A DNA stretch of 64,000 bases from Alphaproteobacteria bacterium (GCA_026225415.1 JAMFSS010000006.1:64001-128000), one strand, 5' to 3'; shown: positions 54,990 through 64,000, counted from the stretch's first letter. Made by a program: numbers and translations. The notes: generated by a model not told the origin, from the sequence alone.

Positions 54990-56756
54990 ATGGCACGTAG
55001 TGCAACCAAGAGAAACGTGGAAAGCTTGAATGCTGCCGCGAAGAAAGCCGCTAACCAATCCGCCCACGCCGTCGACAGCTTTGCAGCAATGTTGGATGAC
55101 GCATTTGGCAAAACCGGCAGCCTCGAAGGCAATGTCGTCAAAGGCAAAATCACCGCGATGGATGACGAATATGCCGTCATCGATGTGGGTCTGAAATCCG
55201 AAGGCCGCGTCGCCCTGCGCGAATTCGCAACCGGCGGCGTCGCAGCCGACCTTAAAGTCGGCGACACAGTCGAAGTTTTCCTTGAACGTATGGAAGGCCG
55301 CGACGGCGAAGCATCATTGAGCCGCGAAAAAGCCAAGCGCGAAGAAAGCTGGGTTGTCCTTCAACAATCCTTCGACAAGCAAGCGCATGTGACCGGGATT
55401 ATCTTTGGCCGCGTCAAGGGCGGCTTCACAGTCGACCTTAACGGCGCAACGGCATTCTTGCCGGGCTCGCAAGTCGATATCCGCCCTGTGCGCGATGTCA
55501 CGCCATTGATGGGCACACCGCAACCTTTCCAGATTTTGAAAATGGATCGTCAACGCGGCAACATCGTTGTATCGCGCCGCGCCGTATTGGAAGAAAGCCG
55601 CGCCGAAGCGCGTGGCGATTTGATCGCCAACCTGAAAGAAGGCCAGGTGCTGAACGGCGTTGTGAAGAACATCACCGATTACGGCGCCTTTGTCGATCTG
55701 GGCGGCGTCGATGGTCTGTTGCATGTCACCGACATCGCATGGAAACGCATCAACCACCCATCGGAAATGCTGCAAATCGGCCAACAGGTCAATGTGCAGG
55801 TTATCCGTTTCAACGCCGAAACCCAGCGTATCTCGCTGGGCATGAAGCAGCTGGAATCCGATCCATGGGAAGGCGTAGTCGCCAAATACCCTGCGGGTCT
55901 GAAGATGAAGGGCCGCGTCACAAACATCACCGATTACGGCGCGTTTGTTGAATTGGAACCCGGCATCGAAGGTCTGGTTCACGTATCCGAAATGTCATGG
56001 ACGAAGAAGAACGTTCATCCGGGCAAAATCGTTTCGCAAAGCCAGGAAGTCGAAGTCATCGTCCTGGACATCGATATGCAAAAACGCCGCATCTCGCTGG
56101 GCATCAAGCAATGCATGGAAAACCCATGGGCGACATTCCGCGCATCGCATACAATCGGCAGCACATTGTCGGGCGAAGTCCGCAACATCACCGAATTCGG
56201 TTTGTTCGTGGGTCTGCCTGGCGATATCGACGGTATGGTTCACATGTCCGATCTGTCATGGAACGAAGCTGGCGAAGAAGCCATCAAGGTTTACCAAAAA
56301 GGCCAGAATGTCGACGTTAAGATCCTCGACATCGACAGTGAAAAAGAGCGTATCAGCCTGGGCATCAAGCAGCTCACCAGCGATCCGTTCGAAGGCATGG
56401 CCGTCGCGTTCAAGAAGGGCGATATCGTCACCTGTACTGTTTCCGCAGTTCAGGAAAACGGCATCGAAGTCACGCTCGGCGACGCAGCCGAAGGCTTCAC
56501 CGGCTTTATCAAGCGTGGCGATCTGGCACGCGACCGTTCCGAACAACGCGCAGACCGTTTTGCGGTCGGCGAAAAGGTCGACGCCAAGATCACCAGCATC
56601 GAAAAGGGCAGCCGCAAGGTAGGCCTGTCGATCAAGGCACGCGAAGCCGAAGAAGAAAAGAAGGCGATGGACGAATTCGGTTCATCGGATTCAGGCGCAT
56701 CACTGGGCGATATCCTCGGCGCCGCCATCAAGAAAGCGCAGAAGAAGGAAGACTAA
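54990..56756 (+). CDS. rpsA: 30S ribosomal protein S1
   Basis: A 588-residue S1 with six S1/OB-fold repeats, e.g. VVKGKITAMDDEYAVIDVGL, GVVKNITDYGAFVDLGGVDGLLH, and RVTNITDYGAFVELEPGIEGLVH. S1 anchors mRNA to the 30S subunit. The start at 54990 (MARSATKRNVESLN) is chosen by family length; the frame remains open to 54744. The strong terminator at 56782-56813 follows. Confidence 0.97.
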   Translation: MARSATKRNVESLNAAAKKAANQSAHAVDSFAAMLDDAFGKTGSLEGNVVKGKITAMDDEYAVIDVGLKSEGRVALREFATGGVAADLKVGDTVEVFLERMEGRDGEASLSREKAKREESWVVLQQSFDKQAHVTGIIFGRVKGGFTVDLNGATAFLPGSQVDIRPVRDVTPLMGTPQPFQILKMDRQRGNIVVSRRAVLEESRAEARGDLIANLKEGQVLNGVVKNITDYGAFVDLGGVDGLLHVTDIAWKRINHPSEMLQIGQQVNVQVIRFNAETQRISLGMKQLESDPWEGVVAKYPAGLKMKGRVTNITDYGAFVELEPGIEGLVHVSEMSWTKKNVHPGKIVSQSQEVEVIVLDIDMQKRRISLGIKQCMENPWATFRASHTIGSTLSGEVRNITEFGLFVGLPGDIDGMVHMSDLSWNEAGEEAIKVYQKGQNVDVKILDIDSEKERISLGIKQLTSDPFEGMAVAFKKGDIVTCTVSAVQENGIEVTLGDAAEGFTGFIKRGDLARDRSEQRADRFAVGEKVDAKITSIEKGSRKVGLSIKAREAEEEKKAMDEFGSSDSGASLGDILGAAIKKAQKKED

Positions 56757-56781
56757 TCTCCCTCTTCTCGTCGATAAAAAG

Positions 56782-56813
56782 AAACCGCCGGAACGCAAGT
56801 TCCGGCGGTTTTT
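56782..56813 (+). terminator. intrinsic terminator after rpsA
   Basis: A 13-base-pair perfect stem at 56782-56794 and 56799-56811 (AAACCGCCGGAAC and its complement), loop GCAA, ending in a T-run. Confidence 0.94.
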
Positions 56814-56843
56814 CTTTGAGCATCACAAACGACCCAAACTCGT

Positions 56844-56863
56844 CATCCCCGCGCAGGCGGGGA
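56844..56863. repeat. short palindromic repeat, ATCCCCGC-type
   Basis: ATCCCCGC-GCAG-GCGGGGAT makes an eight-base-pair stem. This GTCATCCCCGCGCAGGCGGG-type sequence is a common intergenic repeat in proteobacterial genomes. It lies 3' of rpsA and 3' of the reverse membrane-protein gene. Confidence 0.6.
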
Positions 56864-56889
56864 TCCATCTTTTTTAAGGCACAGGAAAA

Positions 56890-57417
56890 TTAAACTGGCA
56901 GTCTGGAGAAATAAATGTAACCCCATGCTAAGCATCCTTCGATCAGGATGATTAGTGGCGCAAGCAACAACCATTTATATACAGACAACCCAACAAAAAC
57001 ATAATCCGGGTTGCGTCTTTTGTTTATCTTTATTGCCAAATTATTGACAACAAGAAGCGGCAAGAAAGAAAAAAAGGAAGTTATTTGATAAAGCTGCGGC
57101 ATGGATGGCAACAAACTTCCCATAATCAGCAGCAAGTAAAATCCAGCCGGAATGACAATTGGAACAGGCAAAACAAGTCCTGCCTTATTTTCCACATGAT
57201 CAACCTTCTTAAAAAGTTGATATGCCAGAAATGGGGATAAAATTGTCTTCAACCAAAAAAACCGCTCGCCTGTATATTTCCAATTTTTATAAAACCAATA
57301 AAATTCATACGCATGGAATGTACATAGAGACAAAACAACTAACCGCAGGGGCGGCGGAGAGAAGTAACCCTCGGGTTTTCTTATTTCAGAAGAATCCATT
57401 CGACCTACCAACATCAT
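56890..57417 (-). CDS. integral membrane protein, DUF4234-like
   Basis: A 175-residue membrane protein with at least four hydrophobic segments. The early motif LSLCTFHAYEFYWFYKNWK resembles the aromatic-rich signature of DUF4234-type membrane proteins. It starts at ATG 57417, overlapping the stop of the upstream gene by ATGA, so the two are translationally coupled. The AT-rich codon use differs from rpsA. Function unknown. Confidence 0.72.
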   Translation of the reverse strand: MMLVGRMDSSEIRKPEGYFSPPPLRLVVLSLCTFHAYEFYWFYKNWKYTGERFFWLKTILSPFLAYQLFKKVDHVENKAGLVLPVPIVIPAGFYLLLIMGSLLPSMPQLYQITSFFSFLPLLVVNNLAIKINKRRNPDYVFVGLSVYKWLLLAPLIILIEGCLAWGYIYFSRLPV

Positions 57418-58172
57418 TTACAGTCATAAGATGCCAGAAGTTTTGGCAATTGATTCCAATTTGCAGCATCGTATTTGTTTCGAACATTCTGAGCTATAGG
57501 CTCAAATAAGTCCATCTTTGATACTGCGGCATCTTGCGCCTTATCTTTTGCAACATCTGTCATTACTTCTTTCATAAAATCAGATATTTCAATATCCGTC
57601 ATGAACCTGCCAAGAATTTTGACCAGCTTGGCAGGATATTTAATCATCGCCGGCGCAGCATTAAGAGAGGCGTTTTCTGCATATTCTTTTGCCTTCTGAG
57701 CAGCTTCTTCTCTTTCTTTTAAATAATCTTCGACAGACTTCGCTTCCAAGAATGCTTTCAGTGACTGCTCAACTTTTTCCATCGCATTCGTGTAATCTCC
57801 CCTCATCACCAACTCGTCTCGAGCTATCACACATGCGTTATATAACTTCATTCTTTGAACTATAAGCGCCGAAATGCCGGGCGAAGTATTGTTCTCGTAA
57901 CCGCAAACCTCAGTGCCCAATTGATCAATAGTTTTATATGTAGAACTTGTCTGTTGTTGAAGCGCGATGCTTTCATTTGTAGGTGTCAGGAAGTCCGTGT
58001 GAGATGTAACAAGACTACCATAAGACCCGCATTGATATGTTCCTTGATGTATTTGCGGAGTGGCAGGATTGACGTTATCTGTCTGTCCATACACGGGACT
58101 AATTGTTGAACATACTAACGAACCAGCAACAGAAAACAAAAATAATGGGTGAATGCCTTTATCGAAAATCAT
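57414..58172 (-). CDS. unknown exported protein (252 aa)
   Basis: An unrecognised secreted protein. The N-terminal signal (about residues 1-29) ends near SPVYGQ, so it is periplasmic or secreted. The mature part has four cysteines in pairs (QCGSYG, EVCGYE, YNACVI, YDCK) and a charged, possibly coiled-coil segment (KAFLEAKSVEDYLKEREEAAQKAKEYAENA). The AT-rich composition suggests horizontal acquisition. It is coupled to the downstream membrane protein. Confidence 0.7.
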   Translation of the reverse strand: MIFDKGIHPLFLFSVAGSLVCSTISPVYGQTDNVNPATPQIHQGTYQCGSYGSLVTSHTDFLTPTNESIALQQQTSSTYKTIDQLGTEVCGYENNTSPGISALIVQRMKLYNACVIARDELVMRGDYTNAMEKVEQSLKAFLEAKSVEDYLKEREEAAQKAKEYAENASLNAAPAMIKYPAKLVKILGRFMTDIEISDFMKEVMTDVAKDKAQDAAVSKMDLFEPIAQNVRNKYDAANWNQLPKLLASYDCK

Positions 58173-58250
58173 TTTTTCTCCTACAAAATTTGAAAATGTA
58201 TTTCGACTTTATACCTTGTTACAGGAACCGCTTAAAACAACTAATTATGG

Positions 58251-59312
58251 TTAATTTTGCGGCGGCACATCCGGCCAAACAATCTGCGGAAAGGCAAACA
58301 CCCTAATCGGCCCCACAAACAACCCACCAAGTTGAACCGCAATCGGCAAGCCCATACCCATCTGCCCCTTCGGCACCGGCTGCGAAAACATATCCATGGC
58401 GGCGGCCAGCATATCCTGGTCATGCATCGCGATAAATCCTTTGTCGATCAACACATGCATGGCCTTGTCGGCATGCGCGACCTGTGCCGCGAACGCGCCT
58501 TCGGGTTGCAGATCATCATCGAAACCCATCGTGCCTTTGGCGTGCAAATCCAGTTCGCCCCAATGCAAATCAAACTGGTCAAATTCGACAATGCCGCTTT
58601 CCTTGTTCCACGCATCGACCGAAGATTTCGCCCGCACATCCGGCACCACGCCCATTACCCGCATGCGCACCGCGAATTTATCCGCTTTGTTTCCGAACGG
58701 CGATGGCATTGCATCGGGCAACACGACATCATCCGCCTCGCCTTCCAATGTCAGCCCGACTTGTTTGTGGTCAACCGGCGCTTCGCCAGGTCGCACCACC
58801 GACAGTAAAATTTTACCCGCATCAAATAAATAATTCGGCGCAAGCCCGCCTTTGGTGCCTTGCAATTCCAACCGCGCCGCCAGCCACACGCCATCATCAT
58901 CCAATGTCACATGCCCCTGCCCCGTATCGCTGGCCAACATCAACGCATGCCCATCGGTATCGGTCGGCGCATTGACCACCACATGGTTTTTCAATTTCAC
59001 TTCGTAATGTTGCCAATCCCATGGGGTGGCCGCGATATCCATCGTGTCGGTGTGGAAATCGATGCCGTCGGCATTCTTCCAATGCAGATTAACAAAACGC
59101 ATCGTGATGTGATGCGGAAAACCGAACACCTGCCTGTCATCAAAACTGATCTGGTATCCTGCCGCCCTGCCCTCTTCAATCCAGCTGTCGATCACGCGGC
59201 GATATTGCGTGGCCGCCAATGACCAGATCAGCCAGCCAAGAATGCCCAGCGCGACAATGGCGGTGACAGAGCGGATGAAAACTTTGCGGGGCGAAAACAG
59301 AAACGGCTTCAT
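58251..59312 (-). CDS. DUF2125 family protein
   Basis: A 353-residue protein with an N-terminal membrane anchor (SVTAIVALGILGWLIWSLA) and a large periplasmic domain. The motif RVIDSWIEEGRAAGYQISFD followed by FGFPHHITMRF is the DUF2125 signature, known from alphaproteobacteria; the function is unknown. The start at 59312 matches the family. Codon use is normal. Confidence 0.86.
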   Translation of the reverse strand: MKPFLFSPRKVFIRSVTAIVALGILGWLIWSLAATQYRRVIDSWIEEGRAAGYQISFDDRQVFGFPHHITMRFVNLHWKNADGIDFHTDTMDIAATPWDWQHYEVKLKNHVVVNAPTDTDGHALMLASDTGQGHVTLDDDGVWLAARLELQGTKGGLAPNYLFDAGKILLSVVRPGEAPVDHKQVGLTLEGEADDVVLPDAMPSPFGNKADKFAVRMRVMGVVPDVRAKSSVDAWNKESGIVEFDQFDLHWGELDLHAKGTMGFDDDLQPEGAFAAQVAHADKAMHVLIDKGFIAMHDQDMLAAAMDMFSQPVPKGQMGMGLPIAVQLGGLFVGPIRVFAFPQIVWPDVPPQN

Positions 59313-59711
59313 GAAAACAGAGTAACGCAAAAACATTGAGGATGCGTCAAGACGCAGGTGCAAAAAATGCCCGAGAGGAGTTTGCCTTATCCTCCGACGT
59401 GTCCACCGAAGCTTTAGCGCAGGTGGAAGCCTTGGCGTAGAGGATGCGTTGCATGGTGAGAGGGAAATCGGGGCCGAAGCAACCTTCGATCTTGCGACCC
59501 AAAGGAATGCTCCGGCTACCAATGCCTAAGGCGGCTGCGGGAGGTCCGCGCGCCACCCCTCTCTACTCTAGGCAGGGTCAAACTAGTCAAAACCCCCTTA
59601 CCAAGTCAACCTTATGTTCACTTTATGTTCCAAAATATATTTTTTATTCCGTTTACAAAACGATACCGTTATTAAGTTTATCTCCATGAAATATATGATA
59701 TAATTATTTTC
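59313..59711. other. 399-base gap with dispersed-repeat-like hairpins
   Basis: Between the divergent DUF2125 and hslO genes. It contains GCGTC-AA-GACGC (59344-59355), and a structure TCCTC (59390-59394)/GAGGA (59440-59444) enclosing TCCACC (59402-59407)/GGTGGA (59422-59427). Open frames on both strands have repeat-like translation (AKASTCAKASVDTSE), which I take as repeat DNA and not a gene. The last 110 bases are AT-rich and should contain the hslO promoter. Confidence 0.5.
59699..59704 (+). promoter_or_regulatory. candidate -10 element of hslO
   Basis: A perfect TATAAT ends eight bases before the hslO ATG, with no clear -35 match. If used, the transcript would start at or almost at the start codon. 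Confidence 0.4.
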
Positions 59712-60611
59712 ATGTTCGACCAAAATGACAATCTTGTTCAACCTTTTCAATTGGAATCCTCGCATCTGCGCGGTCGGCTGGTGCAAATGGGGTCGGTTCT
59801 CGACATCATCCTGCATCAACATGCCTATCCCGCCGTGGTCGGCCATTTACTGGCCGAAGCCATTGTCATCGCTGTCTCTTTGGCAACATCCCTGAAATAC
59901 CAAGGCGTTTTCACCCTGCAAGCCAAAGGCGACGGCGTTATCCGCATGCTGGTGGTCGATGTTACAAACGATGGCGGTATCCGCGCCTATGCCCAGTATG
60001 ATGCCGACCGTTTGGGCGATGCCGCAGCCGACACCAAACTTCTGGGCAAAGGTTATCTGGCCTTCACCTGTGACCGGACAGGTGCCGATGACAAATACCA
60101 GGGCATAGTAGAGCTGACCGGTGGAACCCTGTCCGAAGCCGTCCAACATTATTTCCGTCAGTCCGAACAATTGCCAACCGGCCTCATCGCGGCGGCACAC
60201 TCTGACGGGCAGGGGCGTTGGCGCGGCGGTTGTTTACTGGTGCAACGCATGCCCCGCGAGGGTGGCATCAATGTAGAAAGCGCCACGCCCGAAGCCGAAG
60301 ATTGGACGCGTGCGATGATGCTGTTAGGCACTTGCACACCCGCCGAAATAACCGATGCCGCCATCACCCCCGAAACGCTTTTGTTCCGCCTGTTCCACGA
60401 AGAAGGCGTGCGGGTTTACGAACCCACGGCCTTGCGCCACCAATGCCGTTGCACGCAAACGCGGGTCGAAAATATGCTGAAGTCTTTGCCACGCGCCGAA
60501 ATCGAAGAACTGGCGGTCAATGATCTGGTCACCGTCACCTGCGAATTTTGTAACAAGCATTACCCGTTCGATAAAAAAACCCGCGACACCCTGTATGCAG
60601 TTAATAAATAA
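59712..60611 (+). CDS. hslO: redox-regulated chaperone Hsp33
   Basis: A 299-residue Hsp33 activated by oxidation. The N-terminal QPFQLESSHLRGRLVQMG is the family start. The zinc site near the C-terminus reads C-x-C (QCRCTQTR) and C-x2-C (TCEFCNKHY), so all four cysteines are intact. No Shine-Dalgarno sequence precedes ATG 59712, and the family N-terminus rules out a later start. Confidence 0.95.
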   Translation: MFDQNDNLVQPFQLESSHLRGRLVQMGSVLDIILHQHAYPAVVGHLLAEAIVIAVSLATSLKYQGVFTLQAKGDGVIRMLVVDVTNDGGIRAYAQYDADRLGDAAADTKLLGKGYLAFTCDRTGADDKYQGIVELTGGTLSEAVQHYFRQSEQLPTGLIAAAHSDGQGRWRGGCLLVQRMPREGGINVESATPEAEDWTRAMMLLGTCTPAEITDAAITPETLLFRLFHEEGVRVYEPTALRHQCRCTQTRVENMLKSLPRAEIEELAVNDLVTVTCEFCNKHYPFDKKTRDTLYAVNK

Positions 60612-60666
60612 CCGTTGTTTATCAACAATAAAATCATAAAGGGCAGGGGACTTATGAGGGCTTTTC

Positions 60667-60695
60667 TTGACAGCGATAAGAAGTTGTCCTTATGT
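60667..60695 (+). promoter_or_regulatory. candidate promoter of hpf-ptsN
   Basis: TTGACA (60667-60672), 17 bases, TTATGT (60690-60695), in the 166-base gap upstream of hpf. It is the best sigma-70-like match I found in the window. Confidence 0.5.
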
Positions 60696-60777
60696 GGTGT
60701 GAGCATCTACCAGATGCCTGATGAAAGCGCGACCCGATAAAGTTTTGCGCTCTTGAAACCCAGATGAAGAGAAAACC

Positions 60778-61365
60778 ATGAAACTGTCCGTTAAAGGCAA
60801 GCAAATTGATATTGGCGACGCGTTCCGCAGCCATATCGAAACCCAGTTGAAAGAAGCCGTTGGCAAATATTTCGGCGATATTTCCTCGGAAGCCAGCGTG
60901 GCTTTGTCACGCGAAGCGCATCTGTTCTGCGCCGATATCACCGTTCATCCGGCGCGTGGGTTAACCTTGCAGTCCAGCGCGACCGCAGCCGAGCCATACC
61001 CCGCGTTTGATGCCGCGCTTGCGCGCCTTGCGGGTCGTTTGCGCCGCCACAAAACCAAATTAAAAGAACATCATAATGAAGGTGCCCGCGAAAAGGCCGA
61101 AGCCCTGATCGCCAACAGCTTTGTGCTTCACGGCGACCATGAAGAAGAAGTCAATGACAACCCCGCGGTCGTTGCCGAAATGACCACGCCGGTGGAAACA
61201 TTGACGGTCGGCCAAGCGGTGATGCGTCTGGATTTGGGCGATCTGCCCGCCCTTATGTTTCGCAACAGCGGCCATGGCGGTTTGAACATGATCTATCGCC
61301 GGGCAGACGGCCATATCGGCTGGGTCGATCCGGCAGCGAACGCCGCGCTTCGTAAAGCCAATTAA
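60778..61365 (+). CDS. hpf: ribosome hibernation-promoting factor, long form
   Basis: A 195-residue long HPF. The N-terminal ribosome-binding domain starts MKLSVKGKQIDIGDAFRSHIE; the C-terminal dimerisation domain contains RLDLGDLPALMFRNSGHGGLNMIYRRADGHIGWVD. The long form forms 100S dimers by itself. It is followed by ptsN after 12 bases. rpoN, the usual upstream neighbour, is not here. Confidence 0.96.
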   Translation: MKLSVKGKQIDIGDAFRSHIETQLKEAVGKYFGDISSEASVALSREAHLFCADITVHPARGLTLQSSATAAEPYPAFDAALARLAGRLRRHKTKLKEHHNEGAREKAEALIANSFVLHGDHEEEVNDNPAVVAEMTTPVETLTVGQAVMRLDLGDLPALMFRNSGHGGLNMIYRRADGHIGWVDPAANAALRKAN

Positions 61366-61377
61366 TCAGGAAAACAA

Positions 61378-61854
61378 ATGACACAAACTGTAACGATGCG
61401 TGATTTGCTCGCGCCGCAAGCCGTGGTCGCCACACTCGAAGCAACAGGCAAAAAAGACGCGCTGCAAAACATCACCAATGCCGCAGGCGCCTTGTGGGGC
61501 ACAGACCCGCTCAAGATTTTCGACATTTTGTGGGAGCGCGAAAGACTGGGCACAACAGGCGTGGGGCATGGCATCGCCATTCCGCATGGCCGTTTGGCAG
61601 GTCTTGATAAAGTGGTGGGATTTTTTGCGCGCCTGTCGCAACCCATCGCGTTTGATGCGATTGACGATAAACCCGTTGATCTGATTTTCCTGCTCCTCGC
61701 CCCCGAAGCGGCGGGCGCGGATCATCTGCAAGCCCTTGCCGCCATTTCACGCCAATTGCGCGACCCTAAATTGTGCGACCAGCTCCGTAAATCTAAGGAT
61801 GAAAAAACCATCTATCAATTATTGGTTGAATCACCCGCAGTTCAGGCGGCCTAA
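61378..61854 (+). CDS. ptsN: nitrogen-regulatory PTS IIA protein
   Basis: A 158-residue EIIA-Ntr protein. The phosphorylated His lies in GVGHGIAIPHGRL near residue 66. It is part of the PTS-Ntr regulatory chain that affects potassium transport and stress. The hpf-ptsN order is conserved. The end overlaps tsaD by four bases, tail to tail. Confidence 0.95.
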   Translation: MTQTVTMRDLLAPQAVVATLEATGKKDALQNITNAAGALWGTDPLKIFDILWERERLGTTGVGHGIAIPHGRLAGLDKVVGFFARLSQPIAFDAIDDKPVDLIFLLLAPEAAGADHLQALAAISRQLRDPKLCDQLRKSKDEKTIYQLLVESPAVQAA

Positions 61855-62876
61855 ACCCGCCTGATTTCTTCCAAAGGCCAGCGCGGGCGCGAAGCGGCAT
61901 CCAGCCCATCCGTTAAACCCAACCGCATGCGTTCTAACCCCGCCCAGGCGACCATAACGCCATTGTCGGTGCATAATTTCGGCGGCGGTGCCGCAAACGC
62001 CACGCCGTTATTGGCGGCAACATTTTTCACCTTTGCGCACAAAACCTGATTGGCGGCCACACCACCGGCCACCACAAACGCCGTTACAGCAACCCCTTCA
62101 TTCCGCAACAAATCAAACGCATGTTGCGCGCGGTCGGCGACCACATCGGCGATTGCCGCCTGTAAACTGGCCGCCATATCGCCAACAAGGGCAGGGGTCA
62201 GAACATGCTTTTCCAACGCCAACCGTACCGCGGTCTTCATCCCTGAAAAAGAAAAATCGCACCCCGCGCGGCCCAGCATCGGGCGCGGCAAATCAAACGC
62301 CCGCGCATTGCCATCCCGCGCCGCCATCTCAATCAACGGCCCGCCGGGGTAACCCAGCCCCAGCATTTTGGCGCATTTATCGAAACATTCGCCAATCGCA
62401 TCATCAATCGTGCGCCCCAATAAACGATAATCGCCCACACCGCGCACCAGCAACAGCTGGCAATGCCCGCCAGACGCCAATAACAACAGGTACGGAAACG
62501 CCACATCATCCGTCAAACGCGGCGTCAAGGCATGCGCTTCCAAATGATTGACCGCGATAAACGGCAAGCCGCGCACCGCGGCAATCGCCTTGCCCATCAT
62601 GGATCCTACCATCACGCCGCCAATCAACCCCGGCCCGGTGGTTGCCGCAATGCCCGCCAGATCGCCAAAACCAATATTGGCCTCGCGCAAGGCCGCGTTA
62701 ATCACATCATCAATCACATCCAGATGCGCGCGCGCCGCAATTTCCGGCACCACCCCGCCATAGGGGCGATGCGCTTCCAATTGCGAGGCCACGATATTGG
62801 CGCGAATTTCCCGCGCATCCCCGACAATGCCCGCACCGGTATCATCGCATGAAGTTTCAAGTCCCAGAATTAACAC
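61851..62876 (-). CDS. tsaD: tRNA N6-adenosine threonylcarbamoyltransferase
   Basis: A 341-residue TsaD (Gcp/Kae1) for t6A at position 37 of ANN-decoding tRNAs. The N-terminal [11 protein letters not shown], the metal-binding [12 protein letters not shown] and the [13 protein letters not shown] segments are present, as is the C-terminal [20 protein letters not shown]. It is divergent from clpA, with 81 bases between. Confidence 0.97.
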   Translation of the reverse strand: MLILGLETSCDDTGAGIVGDAREIRANIVASQLEAHRPYGGVVPEIAARAHLDVIDDVINAALREANIGFGDLAGIAATTGPGLIGGVMVGSMMGKAIAAVRGLPFIAVNHLEAHALTPRLTDDVAFPYLLLLASGGHCQLLLVRGVGDYRLLGRTIDDAIGECFDKCAKMLGLGYPGGPLIEMAARDGNARAFDLPRPMLGRAGCDFSFSGMKTAVRLALEKHVLTPALVGDMAASLQAAIADVVADRAQHAFDLLRNEGVAVTAFVVAGGVAANQVLCAKVKNVAANNGVAFAAPPPKLCTDNGVMVAWAGLERMRLGLTDGLDAASRPRWPLEEIRRV

Positions 62877-62957
62877 GATAAAATCCTACCTTCTTCACCC
62901 CTTGTTTATCTCTTTTCGCTTACCATTTCTATGATAGTCTTGGAACGGGGGTCTTTC

Positions 62958-64000
62958 ATGCTTTCACGCAATTTAGAGAGAACTTTACATCGCGCTTTGG
63001 CGTTCGCCAATCAACGTCGGCACGAATATGCGACTTTGGAGCATCTGCTGCTCGCTTTAACCGACGACACCGACGCGGTTGCCGTCCTTCGCGCCTGCAA
63101 TGTCGATCTGACACAACTTCGCGCCGATCTTATCAAACATCTGGATAACGACCTGACGGGTCTTGTTATCGACAGCTATGACGAAGATTCCAAACCGACA
63201 GCCGGTTTCCAACGCGTGTTGCAACGCGCGGTTATCCATGTGCAATCGGCAGGGCGCGAAGAAGTAACGGGTGCCAATGTTCTGGTATCCCTGTTTTCCG
63301 AACGCGAAAGCCACGCGGTGTTTTTCCTGCAAGGGCAGAACATGACCCGTTTCGACGCGGTCAATTACATATCCCACGGCATCACCAAAAACGAAGATGG
63401 TGAACAGGCGGAAACGGATAAGGAACCCGAAGATGATATCGGCGGCGAAGATGTTGTTAAAAAACCCAGCGCGCTGGAAGCCTACTGCACCAATTTAAAC
63501 CTCAAAGCGCAAGAAGGCGGCATTGATCCCCTCATTGGTCGTGCCGAGGAAGTCGACCGCACAATTCAAATCTTATGCCGCCGCCAAAAAAACAATCCGC
63601 TTTATGTCGGCGATCCGGGCGTAGGCAAAACCGCGATTGCCGAAGGTCTGGCGCGCCGCATTGTTAAAAAAGAAGTGCCGGAAGCATTGGCACCCGCCAC
63701 CATCTATTCGCTCGATATGGGTTTATTGCTGGCCGGCACGCGTTACCGCGGAGATTTCGAAGAACGGCTGAAACAGGTTCTGAAGGAACTGAAAGCCATC
63801 CCGCACGCCATTTTGTTTATCGATGAAATCCATACCATTATCGGTGCCGGTGCAACATCATCCGGCTCGATGGACGCCTCCAACCTGCTTAAACCTGCAT
63901 TGGCCAATGGCTCACTGCGTTGCATCGGGTCGACCACTTACAAAGAATATCGCAATTATTTTGAAAAAGACCGCGCCCTTGTGCGGCGTTTCCAAAAAAT
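62958..64000 (+). CDS. clpA: ATP-dependent Clp protease ATP-binding subunit ClpA (partial)
   Basis: The first 347 codons of ClpA, cut by the window end. The N-terminal Clp repeat domain ([29 protein letters not shown]) spans about residues 1-145, followed by an acidic linker and the D1 AAA module with Walker [15 protein letters not shown] near residue 218 and Walker [18 protein letters not shown] 62958 has GGGGG six bases upstream. ClpS, which is often encoded upstream, is not; tsaD occupies that place. Confidence 0.96.
   Translation, partial: MLSRNLERTLHRALAFANQRRHEYATLEHLLLALTDDTDAVAVLRACNVDLTQLRADLIKHLDNDLTGLVIDSYDEDSKPTAGFQRVLQRAVIHVQSAGREEVTGANVLVSLFSERESHAVFFLQGQNMTRFDAVNYISHGITKNEDGEQAETDKEPEDDIGGEDVVKKPSALEAYCTNLNLKAQEGGIDPLIGRAEEVDRTIQILCRRQKNNPLYVGDPGVGKTAIAEGLARRIVKKEVPEALAPATIYSLDMGLLLAGTRYRGDFEERLKQVLKELKAIPHAILFIDEIHTIIGAGATSSGSMDASNLLKPALANGSLRCIGSTTYKEYRNYFEKDRALVRRFQK

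Noticed and set aside
59347-59556. Reverse open frame of 69 codons in the gap upstream of the DUF2125 gene.
   Set aside because: The translation is repeat-like and coincides with hairpin-rich DNA; better explained as a dispersed repeat.
61988-62551. A 187-codon plus-strand frame inside tsaD.
   Set aside because: It is composed of His/Pro/Arg-rich shadow sequence opposite a well-supported gene.
1-64000. tRNA, rRNA, tmRNA, RNase P RNA, known riboswitches (cobalamin, fluoride) and transposases.
   Set aside because: I checked the intergenic regions by eye and found no T-arm, conserved core or transposase motif that would support any of them; faint candidates could be missed without covariance searches.

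Overview
The window is a stretch of bacterial chromosome, very probably from an alphaproteobacterium. The evidence is a large (about 1.6 kb codon) NAD-dependent glutamate dehydrogenase, an HdaA-type DnaA relative, a phasin, an alphaproteobacterial DksA that lacks most zinc cysteines, a DUF2125 protein, a bactofilin, and the ruvCAB-ybgC-tolQR-tolAB order. Base composition looks like the mid-50s % GC in core genes, with several visibly AT-richer accessory genes. A deep or Micavibrio/Rhodospirillales-like lineage is possible, but I cannot settle it from this sequence. No rRNA, tRNA, CRISPR array, transposase or prophage was recognised.

Layout. 1-11 kb: RNA helicase; alpha/beta hydrolase; a tightly coupled run perM-like, hda, folK, folP, queA, tgt and an SH3 protein; a soluble PAS-PAS chemoreceptor; a lipoprotein; radC. 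11-17 kb: giant NAD-GDH and a PfkB/adenosine kinase. 17-24 kb: bactofilin, phasin, a tiny LptM-like lipoprotein, lysA, two unknown reverse genes (one apparently frameshifted), ubiE, rpmI-rplT, a ferritin-like diiron protein. 24-32 kb: pheST, typA, a LysE exporter, phosphomannomutase/phosphoglucomutase. 32-39 kb: rpoH, rluD-like, and the reverse cluster cobW - WD40 - argE - dksA. 39-46 kb: a STAS protein, gatB, cobS flanked by AT-rich accessory genes including a DUF3800 protein, nth, a ketoacyl-ACP synthase, crcB. 46-54 kb: ruvC-ruvA-ruvB-ybgC-tolQ-tolR, then a reverse two-gene cassette, then tolA-tolB; pal and cpoB do not follow. 54-64 kb: cmk, rpsA, an AT-rich secreted/membrane pair, a DUF2125 protein, hslO, hpf-ptsN, tsaD, and the start of clpA.

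How the genes work together. Folate synthesis, queuosine tRNA modification and replication control share one translationally coupled operon. Translation and stress functions dominate elsewhere: rpmI/rplT, pheST, gatB, rpsA, typA, hpf, hslO, rpoH, dksA, clpA. The ruv genes process Holliday junctions, and the Tol genes form an envelope-constriction machine.

The most unusual items are five. (1) A reverse-strand cassette inside the tol operon encodes a protein with three tandem helix-turn-helix-like repeats plus an unknown partner. (2) A compact multi-hairpin intergenic sequence lies directly after the DUF3800 gene. (3) Several long intergenic palindromes appear to include related G/C-rich elements. 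(4) An unknown gene beside lysA looks frameshifted at a homopolymer. (5) AT-rich accessory genes flank a cobS that has no cobT beside it. None of these is demonstrated to be a new system; they are the places I would look first.
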